In this document: positions 56,397 through 64,000 of the stretch, one piece after another
Numbering within the stretch: the stretch's first letter is position 1
How the letters are laid out: every line of letters starts with the position of its first letter
The notes under the pieces: generated by a model
What the model was told of the DNA's origin: nothing
Database searches by the model: none
What the model saw: the letters and a program-made list of their open reading frames with translations, nothing else
Made by a program: the position numbers and the translations under genes
DNA from: Sphingobacterium lumbrici
GTDB taxonomy: Bacteria; Bacteroidota; Bacteroidia; Sphingobacteriales; Sphingobacteriaceae
Assembly (NCBI RefSeq): GCF_006476045.1
Contig: NZ_SRZY01000001.1
Coordinates: 25,117-89,116, forward strand
Direction of reading: 5' to 3'
Length of the DNA: 64,000 nt

Positions 56397-57284
56397 TTAT
56401 TCAACTACTGTAGAATCTGTATTGACTTCCTCCGCTCCCGCTACTTCGTAAATAACTTCAGTTCCCTCCGGTGCCTTTGGATTAGCCGGCTTTGTATCTC
56501 TAAGCGTTAAAATGTAATTACTTACCTCGGCGATTTGCCCGGGTGTCAGCGTTTGTTCCCAAGGAACCATACCTTTTTCCGGCACACCATACTTAACCGT
56601 TTTGAAAATATCTTTTATCTCTCCGCCATGAATCCAGTTTCTATCCGTCAGATTGGGTCCAATCGTACCTTCACCATTATTTCCGTGACACGCAGCGCAG
56701 TTAGCCATAAAAATAGATTTTCCGGCCGCAGCTAAAGCAGGGTCTGCCAATACGTTACTTTCGTCTACCAAATTAGCTGCCTGCGCCAGGTATTCCTGTT
56801 TTTGCTTTTCAGCCACAGCCACTTCTTGATTATACTCTTGGTCTTGCAACATTCCCCAGCCAAATACATGATAAATCAACAAGTACACAACACCAAAACA
56901 AACGGTAGAATAAAACAACGCGTTAAACCAGATCGGAATTGGATTATCCAACTCTTTGATACCATCGTATTCATGATCGATCTCGATATCTTTTTCTTCT
57001 TCAAGAGGCCTTAGACCCAATATGCTATTCCAACTCGCTCTTCTGTTTTGTCTAGACGTTAACCGAGCAAGTTTTTTAGCTTCTTCTTCCTGCTTAACCA
57101 ATTCCGGCATAGTCACTTTTAAAATAGATCGCATTGCCTTTTGTACTACTATCGCAGATGCCAATAGTACAATCATTACCACAATCAATGCTACTATTAG
57201 AATATCGTTATACATATCCCCAGATCCAAATGTCCAGTTCGAAACATTTGTAGTCGTATCCGCTGCTATTAAAAATAAATTCAT
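56397..57284 (-). CDS. ccoP: cbb3-type cytochrome oxidase subunit CcoP, mono-heme
   Basis: 295 residues. Two TM helices (about 28-50 and 123-145), the CcoP N-terminal domain (DHEYDGIKELDNPIPIWF), and one cytochrome c domain with CAACHGNNGEGTIGP (about 200). GVPEKGMVPWEQTLTPGQIAEV supplies the axial Met. Proteobacterial CcoP has two CxxCH motifs; I find only one here. 11 bp after ccoQ. Confidence 0.93.
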   Translation of the reverse strand: MNLFLIAADTTTNVSNWTFGSGDMYNDILIVALIVVMIVLLASAIVVQKAMRSILKVTMPELVKQEEEAKKLARLTSRQNRRASWNSILGLRPLEEEKDIEIDHEYDGIKELDNPIPIWFNALFYSTVCFGVVYLLIYHVFGWGMLQDQEYNQEVAVAEKQKQEYLAQAANLVDESNVLADPALAAAGKSIFMANCAACHGNNGEGTIGPNLTDRNWIHGGEIKDIFKTVKYGVPEKGMVPWEQTLTPGQIAEVSNYILTLRDTKPANPKAPEGTEVIYEVAGAEEVNTDSTVVE

Positions 57285-57295
57285 AATCTTAGTTT

Positions 57296-57481
57296 CTATT
57301 CCGTTGAACGATCAATTTCTTTTTCAGATTCATCAAATGGAATTTGTTTCATATATTTTATATGATCTCTACCCATAAAGAATAACATGAACCCAACCAC
57401 GACAAAAAAGATGATGAAGATCCAAAGTGATGTGATTAAGTACATTTCATCACCATTTAAATTTGTTATCTGTTTAAACAT
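57296..57481 (-). CDS. ccoQ: Small cbb3 oxidase component, CcoQ-like
   Basis: 61 residues. One TM (about 14-36, YLITSLWIFIIFFVVVGFML), then a charged tail (GRDHIKYMKQIPFDESEKE). Size, single helix and its place between ccoNO and ccoP match CcoQ. Two possible starts: MFKQ (57481) or MYLI (57445). Confidence 0.8.
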   Translation of the reverse strand: MFKQITNLNGDEMYLITSLWIFIIFFVVVGFMLFFMGRDHIKYMKQIPFDESEKEIDRSTE

Positions 57482-57504
57482 TTTCTTTTGATTATAGTTA
57501 AGTA

Positions 57505-59649
57505 CTATTCTTGCTCTACACTTGTTGTAAGCTCGTCTTTTTTAGGTTCAGCTTTAATATCGGTCCCCAGTCGCTGTAAGTAAGCAATTAATGCAATAAT
57601 CTCCCGGTCAGATTTTACACTTACCTGATTTGTCGCTAAATCTTTTGCAATACGGTCGGCCTGCTGCTCTGCGGCGCTCACAGCTTGATCCACCTCATCG
57701 TTAGAATATGGGACACCAAGGAGACGCATGGCATTCATTTTAGCTTTTAACATACTGTTATCCAACTTTTGTTCGATCAGCCAAGGATATGAAGGCATAA
57801 TACTTCCGGGAGAAGTGATGGTTGGATCTAGCATGTGGTCAAAATGCCATTTGTTTGGGTATTTACCTCCTATACGATGTAAATCCGGACCTGTCCGTTT
57901 AGATCCCCATAAGAAAGGCATATCGTAAACAAACTCTCCCGCTTTACTATACTCCCCATATCTTGCTGTTTCCGAACGGAAAGGCCTTATTGTCTGTGAG
58001 TGACAATTCACACACCCCTCGCGTATATACAAGTCCCTGCCTTGTAATTCCAGAGCAGTATAAGGTTTCACACTACTGATCGTAGGAATATTACTTCGTA
58101 TCGTAAATGTCGGTATCATCTCTACTATACCCCCTATCAGGATCGCGATCAATGCCAATACCATAAATAAAACAGGCTTACGTTCTAATCTACGGTGTTG
58201 CGAACGTTCATTAACAACTACAGGTGTTAATGAAGGAGCTTCAGCCGCTTCATTGGCCAGTAACTTACCCGACTTCATCGTTTTCACCAGATTGTAGGTC
58301 ATGATAATCACCCCCGTCAAGTACAATGCTCCTCCTAACGCACGCATCATGTGCATCGGGAGAATTTCCAACGTTGTCGCTAAGAAGTTCGGATACTTCA
58401 ATACGCCTTCAGGAGTAAACTCTTTCCACATCAGGCCCTGCACTACCGCTGCCCAGTACATCGGGATAGCATAGAATAAAATACCCAATGTACCTATCCA
58501 AAAGTGGACATTAGCCAACTTTTTAGAATACAATTGTGTTTTATAGATACGGGGAAGCAACCAATAGAGAACAGCAAAGGTCATAAAACCATTCCATCCC
58601 AATGCACCAATATGGACATGAGCTACAATCCAATCGGTAAAGTGCGCAATCGCGTTAACTTGCTTTAACGACAACATTGGGCCTTCGAATGTAGCCATAC
58701 CATAGCTGGTCAGTGCCACCACCATAAATTTCAAAGTAGGTTCCGTACGTACTTTATCCCATGCGCCACGTAAGGTCAAAAGCCCGTTAATCATTCCTCC
58801 CCAAGATGGAGCAATAAGCATAATTGAAAATACCACGCCTAAAGATTGTACCCAACCCGGCAATGAGGTATATAATAGATGGTGAGGACCAGCCCAGATG
58901 TAAATAAAAATCAAAGACCAGAAGTGGAGGATACTCAGCTTGTAGGAGTAAACCGGCCTGTTCGCCATCTTAGGCAAGAAATAATACATCATTCCTAAGA
59001 ATGGAGTTGTTAAGAAAAAAGCAACAGCGTTGTGACCATACCACCATTGTACCAATGCATCCTGGACACCCGCATATACATAAAAGCTCTTCCACATTCC
59101 TACAGGCAATTGGATTGAATTTACAATATGCAATACCGCCACTGTAACGAAAGTAGCAATGTAAAACCAAACAGCCACATACATGTGACGCTCCCTACGC
59201 TTAATGATCGTACCAAACATATTGATACCAAACACTACCCAAATAACGGTAATAGCTAAGTCAATAGGCCATTCCATCTCAGCATATTCATGCGATGTGG
59301 TCAGCCCAAGTGGTAATGTAATAGCTGATGCTACAATTACCAATTGCCATCCCCAAAAATGTATTTTTCCCAATACATCACTAAACATCCTTGCTTTCAA
59401 CACACGCTGCATGGAGTAGTATACTCCCATAAAAATAGCGTTACCTACGAAAGCAAAAATAACTGCATTCGTATGAACCGGGCGAACTCTACCAAAAGTG
59501 GTGTATTGATTAAGGAAGTTTAATTCTGGCCATATCAGTTGGCATGCGATCAGTAAACCAACTGACATACCTATAATACCCCAGACAATTGTCGCGATTC
59601 CAAAGTCGCGGACAATCTTGTTGTCATAATTAAAGTGCTCTAACTGCAT
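57505..59649 (-). CDS. ccoN: cbb3-type cytochrome oxidase, fused subunits I and II (CcoN-CcoO)
   Basis: 714 residues. Residues 1 to about 470 are CcoN: 12 TM helices with haem/copper ligands (RPVHTNAVIFAFVGNAIFMG, WYGHNAVAFFLTTPFLG, and the HVHIGALGWNGFM region). After a linker, residues about 485-700 are CcoO: one TM (VLFMVLALIAILIGGIVEM), the haem c site REGCVNCHSQTIRP, and GSKRTGPDLHRIGGKYP. This is the catalytic subunit of the high-O2-affinity oxidase. The fused form is typical of Bacteroidota. No ccoS or ccoI is in the window. Confidence 0.96.
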   Translation of the reverse strand: MQLEHFNYDNKIVRDFGIATIVWGIIGMSVGLLIACQLIWPELNFLNQYTTFGRVRPVHTNAVIFAFVGNAIFMGVYYSMQRVLKARMFSDVLGKIHFWGWQLVIVASAITLPLGLTTSHEYAEMEWPIDLAITVIWVVFGINMFGTIIKRRERHMYVAVWFYIATFVTVAVLHIVNSIQLPVGMWKSFYVYAGVQDALVQWWYGHNAVAFFLTTPFLGMMYYFLPKMANRPVYSYKLSILHFWSLIFIYIWAGPHHLLYTSLPGWVQSLGVVFSIMLIAPSWGGMINGLLTLRGAWDKVRTEPTLKFMVVALTSYGMATFEGPMLSLKQVNAIAHFTDWIVAHVHIGALGWNGFMTFAVLYWLLPRIYKTQLYSKKLANVHFWIGTLGILFYAIPMYWAAVVQGLMWKEFTPEGVLKYPNFLATTLEILPMHMMRALGGALYLTGVIIMTYNLVKTMKSGKLLANEAAEAPSLTPVVVNERSQHRRLERKPVLFMVLALIAILIGGIVEMIPTFTIRSNIPTISSVKPYTALELQGRDLYIREGCVNCHSQTIRPFRSETARYGEYSKAGEFVYDMPFLWGSKRTGPDLHRIGGKYPNKWHFDHMLDPTITSPGSIMPSYPWLIEQKLDNSMLKAKMNAMRLLGVPYSNDEVDQAVSAAEQQADRIAKDLATNQVSVKSDREIIALIAYLQRLGTDIKAEPKKDELTTSVEQE

Positions 59650-59764
59650 TACTCATCTTTTTGATTTCGAAAGTAAAAGTAAAGACAATTACATGACAAT
59701 CTAATGACGTATAGCTCTCAAAAATATGACCATCATCACTGTTTAATCAAATCTAGATCGACAA

Positions 59765-59802
59765 TAAAAAAGGGCTTAGAAATGTATTTCCAAACCCTTT
59801 TT
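59765..59802 (-). terminator. Lytic transglycosylase terminator
   Basis: A stem of AAAGGG/CCCTTT plus GAAAT/ATTTC with two mismatches (59769-59800) and a two-base loop. Flanking A and T runs favour termination on the minus strand after 59822. Confidence 0.75.
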
Positions 59803-59821
59803 ATATTTACTATATTTTAAT

Positions 59822-60598
59822 TTACCCTTTCGAAACACGAAGATTTTCATCGTACCCATACATCTCCGGATTTTCAATAACTTCTTTAACAGAAATTAAT
59901 TTATATACGTATGCTGCAGTTTCCGAATTAAGACGTAATTCGTAGTAGTTATCAACTCCCTGACGACGCAATGAAGATTTTAAGCTTCCTCCTCCGACAT
60001 TGTAAGCGGCTGCCACCAATGTCCAGTCACCAAATTCACTGTACAGATATTGTAAATAACGCGCTGCAGCGTGAGTAGATTTCACAAGATCTAATCGTTC
60101 ATCTACTTTCGAATTCACTTTCAATCCAAATAGTCTCGCTGTCTGAGGCATAAATTGCCAATAACCGCCCGCCCCTTTGTGCGATCTGACACCTGCATCC
60201 AAGCCACTCTCTACCAAAGGAATATATTTAAAATCCTCAGGAATACCATACGACATCAAGATCTTTGAGACACTTGGTAAATGTTTAGCTGCTTTTTCGT
60301 GCAAAAAATGAGATTGTTGCTTTTTAAAGGAGAAATTTGAGAGGTACTTACTTAGTTTCCGTTTAACAAAACTATCTTCCATCGGGAGACATTCATTTGC
60401 GAATGTTATGGTTTTATAGTAAGCCTCTAACTGTTTTTCAGGTGAGCTTTCTCTTTCTTTGATTTTACTCACCGCGTAAGCAATTAATTTTTGCTTGTAT
60501 GGATCTTCTATAGATCCCATCTGTGGATTTGAGTATAATTTTGACAACAACATTGCCAACAAAATCACACTACTACATAATACTTTCTTTCTAATCAT
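59822..60598 (-). CDS. Lytic transglycosylase domain protein (MltD-like)
   Basis: 258 residues with a signal peptide (MIRKKVLCSSVILLAMLLSK). The SLT domain covers about 115-225. The catalytic Glu is in YIPLVESGLDAGVRS (about 130), GAGGYWQFMPQTARLFGL is the GxxGxWQxM block, and WTLVAAAYNVGGGSLKSSLR the AYN block. It cleaves glycan strands of peptidoglycan in the periplasm. No LysM repeats follow, unlike full-length MltD. A strong promoter is upstream. Confidence 0.92.
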   Translation of the reverse strand: MIRKKVLCSSVILLAMLLSKLYSNPQMGSIEDPYKQKLIAYAVSKIKERESSPEKQLEAYYKTITFANECLPMEDSFVKRKLSKYLSNFSFKKQQSHFLHEKAAKHLPSVSKILMSYGIPEDFKYIPLVESGLDAGVRSHKGAGGYWQFMPQTARLFGLKVNSKVDERLDLVKSTHAAARYLQYLYSEFGDWTLVAAAYNVGGGSLKSSLRRQGVDNYYELRLNSETAAYVYKLISVKEVIENPEMYGYDENLRVSKG

Positions 60599-60667
60599 TC
60601 ACTCCCTTACTGCTATCCTATCCACGATAAATCGATCAAGAAATAGCTTGGTTCAAATTTGAGTTGG

Positions 60668-60699
60668 CAAATGTACGCACTATTTAATTAAAAAACAAA
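60668..60699 (-). promoter_or_regulatory. Lytic transglycosylase promoter, Bacteroidota type
   Basis: On the minus strand TTTG (60696-60699), 20-bp spacer, TACATTTG (60668-60675): both match the consensus. A 10-bp palindrome TCAAATTTGA (60653-60662) overlaps the predicted start site. Confidence 0.7.
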
Positions 60700-60807
60700 C
60701 ACTTACAACTTCACCTGTTTTTACGGCATCTCACAATCCGGCTGACAAGACTAATTAGCATTAAACCGCTATATAAAAAAAATTAAAAAAAATATCAATA
60801 ATTTAAG

Positions 60808-60815
60808 TAACTTTG
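60808..60815 (+). promoter_or_regulatory. -7 element of the rluB-like gene
   Basis: TAACTTTG, 21 bp before ATG 60837. No TTTG is present 19-21 bp further upstream; that region is A-rich. Confidence 0.4.
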
Positions 60816-60836
60816 TGGTTCAATTTTATTAAAAAT

Positions 60837-62183
60837 ATGCCTTTCAAAAATCAAAGGAACAGTCGCGATGACAACTCCAAAAAACAAAGAAACAACTCAG
60901 AAAGTTTCAAATCAAAGGGTAGTCAAGGCAAAAGAAATACCGGTACCAAAGGTAATTCGTACACTAAATTTTCTTCCGGAAGCGATGAAAAAAACACCTC
61001 ATCTTACTCAAAAAGATCTGAAAAACCGTTCACAAAAAAGTTTGACGACAAGGGAGATAGAGGCCGGACAGAAGACAAAGGATTTTCTCCTAAAAAAGGT
61101 ACAGGAAGACCTTTTGAAAAGAAATTCGATGATAGAGAAGATAGACCAAGGGGGTTTAAATCAAACACTCGCAGCGAAGAAAAAAATTCATTTACGACAA
61201 GAAAAGGTACAGGAAGACCTTTCGAAAAGAAATTCGATGATAAAGGTGGAAGACCAAGAAGCTTTGGATCTTCTTCAAGAAATGAAGGCAGAACATCTCC
61301 TTCAGGTAGAAAATTTTCTGAACGGCCTTATGAAAAAAGAGTCGACGCTCAAGCTGAACCAAAAGGCTTCGAAAATTCAGAAGAAAAAGAAGACCGGTAT
61401 AAAATCCCCGGAAAGCGAAAATTTTCTCCTGCTAAAAGACCTGCATCACGCACAAATGAAGACGACGGTACGATCCGCCTAAATAGATACATCTCAAATT
61501 CAGGAATTTGTTCACGACGCAAAGCTGACGAATTAATCGAGGCCGGAGTCATCTCCGTAAATGGAGAAGTGATTACAGAATTAGGCACAAAAGTAGATCC
61601 GGCAAAAGATGAAATTCGCTACAACAACGAACGTCTTAAACGTGAAAAAATGGTCTATGTGTTACTTAACAAACCAAAGGACTATATCACGACCACAGAT
61701 GATCCACAAGAACGTAGAACGGTCATGCAATTAGTTTCCAAAGCAACTAAGGAACGTATTTATCCTGTTGGTCGTCTCGACCGAAATACCACAGGTTTAT
61801 TACTCTTAACCAATGACGGAAATTTAGCCGAAAAACTTTCGCATCCTCGTAATAATGTCAGTAAGATTTATAACATTGAGCTAGACAAAAATCTAACCCA
61901 GGGAGATTTAAATAAAATTGAGTTTGGTCTGGAACTAGAAGATGGCTTTATCAAACCTGATGATATCAGCTATGTACAAGGAGCGAGCAAACGTGAAGTC
62001 GGCATCCAAATTCATTCGGGGAAAAACCGTATCGTAAGACGTATTTTTGAATCTCTGGGTTACGAAGTTATAAAACTTGACCGAGTAGTATACGCGAACT
62101 TAACGAAGAAAGATCTTCCACGTGGACGATGGAGATATTTAGAAGAAAGGGAGTTAATTCAATTAAAACATTTGATCAAATAA
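60837..62183 (+). CDS. rluB: RluB/RsuA-family 23S rRNA pseudouridine synthase with long basic N-terminus
   Basis: 448 residues from ATG 60837; a TTG 24 bp earlier lies in the -7 element. Residues 1-210 are a disordered Lys/Arg/Gly/Ser/Phe tail with repeats of the RPFEKKFDD type. Next an S4 RNA-binding domain (about 213-262, IRLNRYISNSGICSRRKADE) and the catalytic domain: VGRLDRNTTGLLLLTNDG with the nucleophilic Asp (about 310), and the NRIVRRIFESLGYEV block. Converts a uridine in 23S rRNA (RluB acts on U2605) or 16S rRNA (RsuA) to pseudouridine. The exact target is not settled by sequence. Confidence 0.9.
   Translation: MPFKNQRNSRDDNSKKQRNNSESFKSKGSQGKRNTGTKGNSYTKFSSGSDEKNTSSYSKRSEKPFTKKFDDKGDRGRTEDKGFSPKKGTGRPFEKKFDDREDRPRGFKSNTRSEEKNSFTTRKGTGRPFEKKFDDKGGRPRSFGSSSRNEGRTSPSGRKFSERPYEKRVDAQAEPKGFENSEEKEDRYKIPGKRKFSPAKRPASRTNEDDGTIRLNRYISNSGICSRRKADELIEAGVISVNGEVITELGTKVDPAKDEIRYNNERLKREKMVYVLLNKPKDYITTTDDPQERRTVMQLVSKATKERIYPVGRLDRNTTGLLLLTNDGNLAEKLSHPRNNVSKIYNIELDKNLTQGDLNKIEFGLELEDGFIKPDDISYVQGASKREVGIQIHSGKNRIVRRIFESLGYEVIKLDRVVYANLTKKDLPRGRWRYLEERELIQLKHLIK
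61094..61241 (+). repeat. 108-bp-spaced direct repeat inside rluB-like gene
   Basis: A 40-bp unit at 61094-61133 recurs at 61202-61241 with one mismatch (coding KGTGRPFEKKFDD). The offset of 108 bp equals 36 codons. Degenerate relatives occur at about 61020-61050 and 61316-61345. Confidence 0.8.
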
Positions 62184-62189
62184 TCAAAC

Positions 62190-62218
62190 GGGGTGCATTT
62201 TCAAATGCACCTTTTTTG
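62190..62218 (+). terminator. rluB-like gene terminator
   Basis: GGTGCATTT (62192-62200) pairs with AAATGCACC (62203-62211) and is followed by TTTTTT. The stem is 9 bp with a tight loop. Confidence 0.85.
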
Positions 62219-62345
62219 TTGCCATCACGTTTCGAACGTAAATAATTTCTCTTTTAAAGCTAATATGAAATATCCGGATTATTTTCGTTCGTGTTTGTGT
62301 TTTGCAATCGTGGATATTTTGTATTTTTAGCAAAAATTAAACAAT

Positions 62346-62813
62346 ATGACAGATCCAAAAACACTTACCTCCGTAGCCGAGTTTCATAAGACATTTCAAC
62401 ATCCCATATTAGATACACCGACAATCCCCTCAGAAGCACGCTGCAATCTACGTGTCGCCTTAATTGCAGAAGAACTTAAAGAATTAGAAGAAGCAATCCA
62501 GGCTAAGGACATTGTAGAAATCGCGGATGCCTTGTGTGATATTCAATACGTATTATCCGGGGCAGTGTTGGAATTTGGTCTTAAAGATAAATTCAATGCG
62601 CTATTTGAAGAAGTTCAACGATCTAATATGAGTAAGGCCTGCAAAGACGAGCATGAAGCCAAAGCGACACAAGCACATTATAAGACAAAAGGCGTAGATA
62701 GCTATTATAAAGAAGTAGACGGCTTATATTTAGTTTTCAGAGAAGGAGATAATAAAACCTTAAAATCTATCAACTATTCTCCCGCTGACTTGGCTACTAT
62801 TGTAACGAAATAA
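62346..62813 (+). CDS. MazG-like nucleotide pyrophosphohydrolase
   Basis: 155 residues of the all-alpha NTP pyrophosphohydrolase (MazG/HisE-like) superfamily. The Mg-binding pattern is clear: ALIAEELKELEEAIQAKD then VEIADALCDIQYVLSG, giving E-E-x-x-E and E-x-x-D. The C-terminal ~60 residues (TKGVDSYYKEVDGLYLVFRE) form a small beta hairpin region found in a Bacteroidota/phage subgroup. Substrate probably a canonical or damaged (d)NTP; not determined. Has its own terminator. Confidence 0.87.
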   Translation: MTDPKTLTSVAEFHKTFQHPILDTPTIPSEARCNLRVALIAEELKELEEAIQAKDIVEIADALCDIQYVLSGAVLEFGLKDKFNALFEEVQRSNMSKACKDEHEAKATQAHYKTKGVDSYYKEVDGLYLVFREGDNKTLKSINYSPADLATIVTK

Positions 62814-62815
62814 CG

Positions 62816-62843
62816 AAGGCGACAAAATTTTGTCGCCTTTTTG
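62816..62843 (+). terminator. MazG-like gene terminator
   Basis: A 24-bp perfect palindrome, AAGGCGACAAAA (62816-62827) with TTTTGTCGCCTT (62828-62839), followed by T residues. It could act on both strands, also ending the radical SAM gene on the minus strand. Confidence 0.85.
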
Positions 62844-62872
62844 CTATTAATCCATTATCGTTTGGCACACTA

Positions 62873-63820
62873 TCATGAAGCAAACAAACTTCCTTGCACA
62901 ACGCCTCTAGCTTCCATTCCCTTGTCAATATAAGTTTGAATTCCGGATTTTGGAAGCCCCCAGTTAGGTGCGATAAGTAATTCCTTATCGGCAATACCAA
63001 AAATACGTTGAACAACTATATCCGGTCTTAACAAAGGGATAAACTTGGATAAGAACGCCGTGTATTCCTCTATAGAAAATAATTTAAACGGTTCCTTTTT
63101 ATATTTTGCTCCCATAATCGAACCTTCTACAATATGCAAATGATGCAATTTCACAAATTTAATCTGCGTATGCCGGTTAATTTCATCCGCATACCGTAAC
63201 ATCATCTCTTCAGTTTCCCACGGAAAGCCAAAAATCGTGTGTACACAGATTTCCAATGGTGAATTTTCGAGCAAGCCCATGATATTTGTAAACTCGTCAT
63301 GTGAACAACCTCTGTTTATCCTTTCCAAAGTATCATTATAAATAGATTCCATCCCCATCTCCAAATCTACATCGTATCGATCGCAATAACTTTCCAAAAG
63401 TGCGATCTTTTCAAAATCGAGGCAATCAGGACGTGTTCCCACAGAAAGACCTAATGTATTCTCCGGATCTATACTCAATGCCTCATCATACAGCATTTTG
63501 AGCAAATGTGCCGGGGCATAGGTATTCGTATTAGGCTGAAAATAAATAATAAACTTCTCTGCACCATAACTATTCCTGGCGCGCGCTATACCATTTTCGA
63601 CCTGTTCTTTTATGGAGGGAATTTTACGCGCTGTATCAGGCGTAAACGAATCTACATTGCAATACGTACATCCTCCATACCCCTTGCTACCATCGCGATT
63701 AGGACAAGTAAAATTACCATCAACGATGACCTTAAAAACCTTTTGTCCATTATATTTCTCTTTCAAGTATGCACCGTAATGATTATACGGTTTAATACCA
63801 TTGTCTAGTTGTGTAGCCAT
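62873..63820 (-). CDS. YhcC-type radical SAM protein (TIGR01212 family)
   Basis: 315 residues. Radical SAM cluster Cys39, Cys51 and Cys54 in CPNRDGSKGYGGCTYC: the first spacing is long, as is normal for this family. Other blocks are FIIYFQPNTNTYAP, GLSVGTRPDCL and VCVHTIFGFPWET-like (EICVHTIFGFPWET). Substrate unknown; the family is widespread but uncharacterised. A minus-strand TATCTTTG at 63829-63836 would put the start of transcription about 5 bp before the ATG, so the mRNA may be nearly leaderless. Confidence 0.9.
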   Translation of the reverse strand: MATQLDNGIKPYNHYGAYLKEKYNGQKVFKVIVDGNFTCPNRDGSKGYGGCTYCNVDSFTPDTARKIPSIKEQVENGIARARNSYGAEKFIIYFQPNTNTYAPAHLLKMLYDEALSIDPENTLGLSVGTRPDCLDFEKIALLESYCDRYDVDLEMGMESIYNDTLERINRGCSHDEFTNIMGLLENSPLEICVHTIFGFPWETEEMMLRYADEINRHTQIKFVKLHHLHIVEGSIMGAKYKKEPFKLFSIEEYTAFLSKFIPLLRPDIVVQRIFGIADKELLIAPNWGLPKSGIQTYIDKGMEARGVVQGSLFAS

Positions 63821-63873
63821 TGCAGAAGCAAAGATAAGAATTAGTATTAAGTATTGAGATGCAAGTTGTCAAT

Positions 63874-63913
63874 ACAAAAAAAAAGAGCCCTTACTGTTTC
63901 CAGCAAGGGCTCT
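63874..63913 (-). terminator. rRNA operon terminator
   Basis: On the minus strand AGAGCCCTT (63905-63913 read in reverse) pairs with AAGGGCTCT across 63884-63892, extended by CTG/CAG with one mismatch around a TTTC-type loop, and is followed by at least eight T residues (A-run 63876-63883). Confidence 0.85.
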
Positions 63914-63923
63914 GTATAAAAAA

Positions 63924-64000
63924 AGGCACCGACCTACTCTCCCACCTGTTACGGCAATACCATCGGCTCTGGCGGGCTTGACTTCTCTGTTCGGAATGGG
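63924..64000 (-). rRNA. rrf: 5S ribosomal RNA, 3' part
   Basis: The minus strand carries the CCCATTCCGAACAGAGAAGT and CCCGCCAGAGCCGATGGTAT blocks, then GGGAGAGTAGGTCGGTGCC, the conserved loop B to helix I sequence of bacterial 5S rRNA. About 77 of an expected ~110-115 nt are in the window; the 5' end and the rest of the rRNA operon lie beyond 64000. The 3' end is about 11 bp upstream of the terminator stem. Confidence 0.93.

Noticed and set aside
60641..60668. GGTTCAAATTTG as a possible tRNA T-arm
   Set aside because: No acceptor, D or anticodon arms around it; it is a palindrome at the transglycosylase promoter.
60868..61482. 204-codon plus-strand frame inside the rluB-like gene
   Set aside because: It is a frame shadow of the repetitive Lys/Arg-rich N-terminus; composition follows the repeat and no domain is recognisable.

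Overview
The window looks like a core chromosomal segment of a Bacteroidota bacterium, most likely family Sphingobacteriaceae (a Sphingobacterium or Pedobacter relative). Support for this: low GC; promoters of the Bacteroidota type (TTTG about 20 bp upstream of TAnnTTTG, seen before rpmH, gyrB, aspS and the lytic transglycosylase); a CcoN-CcoO fusion; a dcw cluster without murF and ddl whose transpeptidase carries a PASTA domain; TonB-type remnants; ECF sigma/anti-sigma genes; and a long eukaryote-like urocanase. I see no insertion sequence, prophage, CRISPR array or tRNA. The 5' end of one gene (hutG is cut at its 3' end) and a 5S rRNA lie at the window edges.

Layout. 1-6434: histidine utilisation operon hutH-hutI-hutU-hutG (minus), divergent from a LysR regulator, with a perfect T-N11-A type inverted repeat covering both -7 elements. 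6519-15679 (minus): K+-dependent-type membrane pyrophosphatase, RecQ helicase, ComEC, a signal-peptide plus helix-hairpin-helix plus beta-barrel protein, and a PorV/UPF0164-like outer-membrane protein. The last three overlap and look like one unit, possibly for DNA uptake. 15845-20825: gyrB, a Skp/OmpH-like lipoprotein, and rpmH-rnpA-yidD-tsaB, then mscL. 20958-21602: an orphan NarL-type response regulator.

21788-37536 (minus): the complete division/cell-wall (dcw) cluster, transcribed mraZ-rsmH-ftsL-ftsI-murE-mraY-murD-ftsW-murG-murC-ftsQ-ftsA-ftsZ, preceded by a textbook MraZ operator of three 10-bp repeats. A second two-box site faces aspS on the other side of the gap. 38012-41446: aspS, a LutB-like LUD/ferredoxin protein and a small membrane protein. 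41488-43991 is a small accessory patch: a truncated signal-peptide/CarboxypepD_reg fragment, an ECF sigma factor, an unusual anti-sigma protein ending in a TonB C-terminal domain, and a decayed tonB gene that had not been called as an ORF.

44004-52339: tsaD and a large TamB/AsmA-like gene start back to back with no gap. TamB and Tex converge with both stop codons inside one 21-bp perfect hairpin; tatA follows. 52491-59649: a MATE transporter, then a high-affinity cbb3 oxidase operon (ccoNO, ccoQ, ccoP, ccoG, ccoH, SafE-like) on the minus strand. 59822-64000: lytic transglycosylase, RluB-type pseudouridine synthase with a repetitive basic N-terminus, MazG-like pyrophosphohydrolase, YhcC-type radical SAM protein, and the 3' end of an rRNA operon (5S) entering from the right with its terminator.

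Most of the window is housekeeping. The items I would look at first are the comEC/HhH-barrel/PorV-like unit, the anti-sigma-TonB chimera with its neighbouring gene relics, and the paired MraZ-box sites.
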